Positions 38,088-38,727 of a stretch of 38,727 nucleotides of DNA are shown here, piece after piece. The notes below the pieces were generated by a model. That model ran no database searches, was not told where the DNA came from, and saw nothing but the letters and a program-made list of their open reading frames with translations. The first letter of the stretch is position 1. Each line of letters starts with the position of its first letter. Made by a program: the position numbers and the translations under genes. The stretch spans positions 1-38,727 of the forward strand of contig CACLEI010000011.1 of assembly GCA_902605935.1 (NCBI GenBank), written 5' to 3'. The stretch is from an uncultured SAR86 cluster bacterium (GTDB lineage Bacteria; Pseudomonadota; Gammaproteobacteria; Magnimaribacterales; Magnimaribacteraceae).

Positions 38088-38727
38088 CGGCTTGTCTTTC
38101 CTTTTTCAAGTAGATCATTAGTAAAGAAATTGCTGCAGGAGTGACGCCCGGCAATCTTGAAGCCCGGGCAAGGCTCCCCGGTCTTGCCTCAGATAGTTTT
38201 TGTTTTACTTCATTAGATAGCCCAATCACTTTCTCATAATCTATGTGTTCTGGGATTGGGGTGTTTTCGTTTCTTTGCAATCTCTCTATGTCAATTTTTT
38301 GCCTTTTTATGTATCCCTCGTATTTAACAGAAGCTTCTATTTCGTCTACTGCGTTCGGGGCTAGAATTATTTCCCCCGGTGGCAAGTGTGAATGAAGAAT
38401 TTTGGGGCGTTTTAACATTTCGAAGAGGCTAATGTTGTTTGAAATACTTTCTCCTGTTTGTTCTTGTATTTTTTTGGCTTCTGGTGTGTTTGGTTTAAGT
38501 TTGTCTTTTTTTAATCTTAAGATTTCCTGAGTTGTGGTGTCTCTTTTGTCTTGATATTTTTGCCACAACAAATCTGAAACTATGCCGAGCTTTCTGCCCT
38601 TTTCAGTTAAGCGCATGTCTGCATTGTCTTCTCTAAGTATCAGTCTATATTCTGCTCTGCTGGTAAACATTCTGTAGGGTTCTTTTGTACCAAGGCTTAC
38701 CAAATCATCTATCAAAACTCCTATATA
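38080..38727 (-). CDS. mnmG: mnmG 3' part: C-terminal 215 residues (5' end off window or at 8967)
   Basis: The frame is open to the last base of the window and begins YIGVLIDDLVSLGTKEPYRM; the track start (MIDD...) is only a TTG inside this motif. FTSRAEYRLILREDNADMRL, VKYEGYIKRQ and the C-terminal LSEARPGSLARASRLPGVTP are MnmG signatures, covering the helical part that binds MnmE and tRNA. In E. coli MnmG about 16-17 residues separate the point where the plus-strand piece at 8967 stops matching from this YIGVL start. The two pieces therefore look like one gene with about 50 bp missing. They share no overlapping homology, so they are not two copies. Confidence 0.93.
   Translation of the reverse strand, partial: YIGVLIDDLVSLGTKEPYRMFTSRAEYRLILREDNADMRLTEKGRKLGIVSDLLWQKYQDKRDTTTQEILRLKKDKLKPNTPEAKKIQEQTGESISNNISLFEMLKRPKILHSHLPPGEIILAPNAVDEIEASVKYEGYIKRQKIDIERLQRNENTPIPEHIDYEKVIGLSNEVKQKLSEARPGSLARASRLPGVTPAAISLLMIYLKKERQAVG

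Overview
The window reads as the chromosomal replication-origin neighbourhood of a gammaproteobacterium. The order gyrB-recF-dnaN-dnaA // rpmH-rnpA-yidD-yidC-mnmE-mnmG, with rsmG-parA-parB-atpBEFHAGDC-glmU-glmS nearby, is the classic gammaproteobacterial oriC block. The DNA is clearly AT-rich, intergenic gaps are very short and most genes overlap or nearly touch. That suggests a streamlined, probably marine, low-GC lineage of the SAR86/SUP05 type. The lineage is an inference; there is no rRNA gene here.

Layout. 1-4906 (minus strand): gyrB (3' part off the left edge), recF with an embedded parS-like site, dnaN, dnaA. 4907-5058: a divergent regulatory region with two perfect DnaA boxes. 5059-8735 (plus): rpmH, rnpA, yidD, yidC, mnmE, packed with overlaps. 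8736-8966: an AT-rich gap with two DnaA-box matches, one overlapping the mnmG GTG start codon. 8967-10163: the 5' two thirds of mnmG, which then runs into the 3' end of an unrelated DUF885 peptidase-like gene (to 10641). 10713-15655 (minus): accessory genes: MerC-like, a three-gene operon of cupin, dienelactone-hydrolase-like and 2OG-Fe(II) oxygenase genes, a VOC protein, a lone Nmad3 protein and a small secreted protein. About 15754-25617 (minus): one giant autotransporter of about 3,300 residues with 21 tandem 113-residue Calx-beta repeats. 25715-38727 (minus): a small membrane protein, glmS, glmU, the complete F1Fo ATP synthase operon without atpI, parB, parA, rsmG, and the 3' third of mnmG running off the right edge.

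The main structural anomaly is that mnmG is split. Its first ~389 codons are on the plus strand and its last 215 codons are on the minus strand at the very end of the window, with only about 17 codons unaccounted for. Putting the two parts back together restores the ancestral order mnmE-mnmG-rsmG-parA-parB-atp-glmUS followed by the giant gene and accessory genes, all reading away from the origin. The window therefore carries either a real inversion with one breakpoint in mnmG and the other in a DUF885 gene, or, more likely in my view, an amplification or assembly chimera. The reading frames place the join at about 10124-10135.

Functionally the core covers replication initiation and sliding clamp (DnaA, DnaN, RecF, GyrB), segregation (ParA, ParB, parS), membrane insertion (YidC, YidD), tRNA wobble-uridine modification (MnmE, MnmG), 16S rRNA methylation (RsmG), ATP synthesis, and UDP-GlcNAc supply (GlmS, GlmU). 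The most distinctive accessory features are the Calx-beta autotransporter and the Nmad3 protein. I saw no tRNA or rRNA genes, CRISPR arrays or insertion sequences. No gene-free stretch exceeds about 240 bases.
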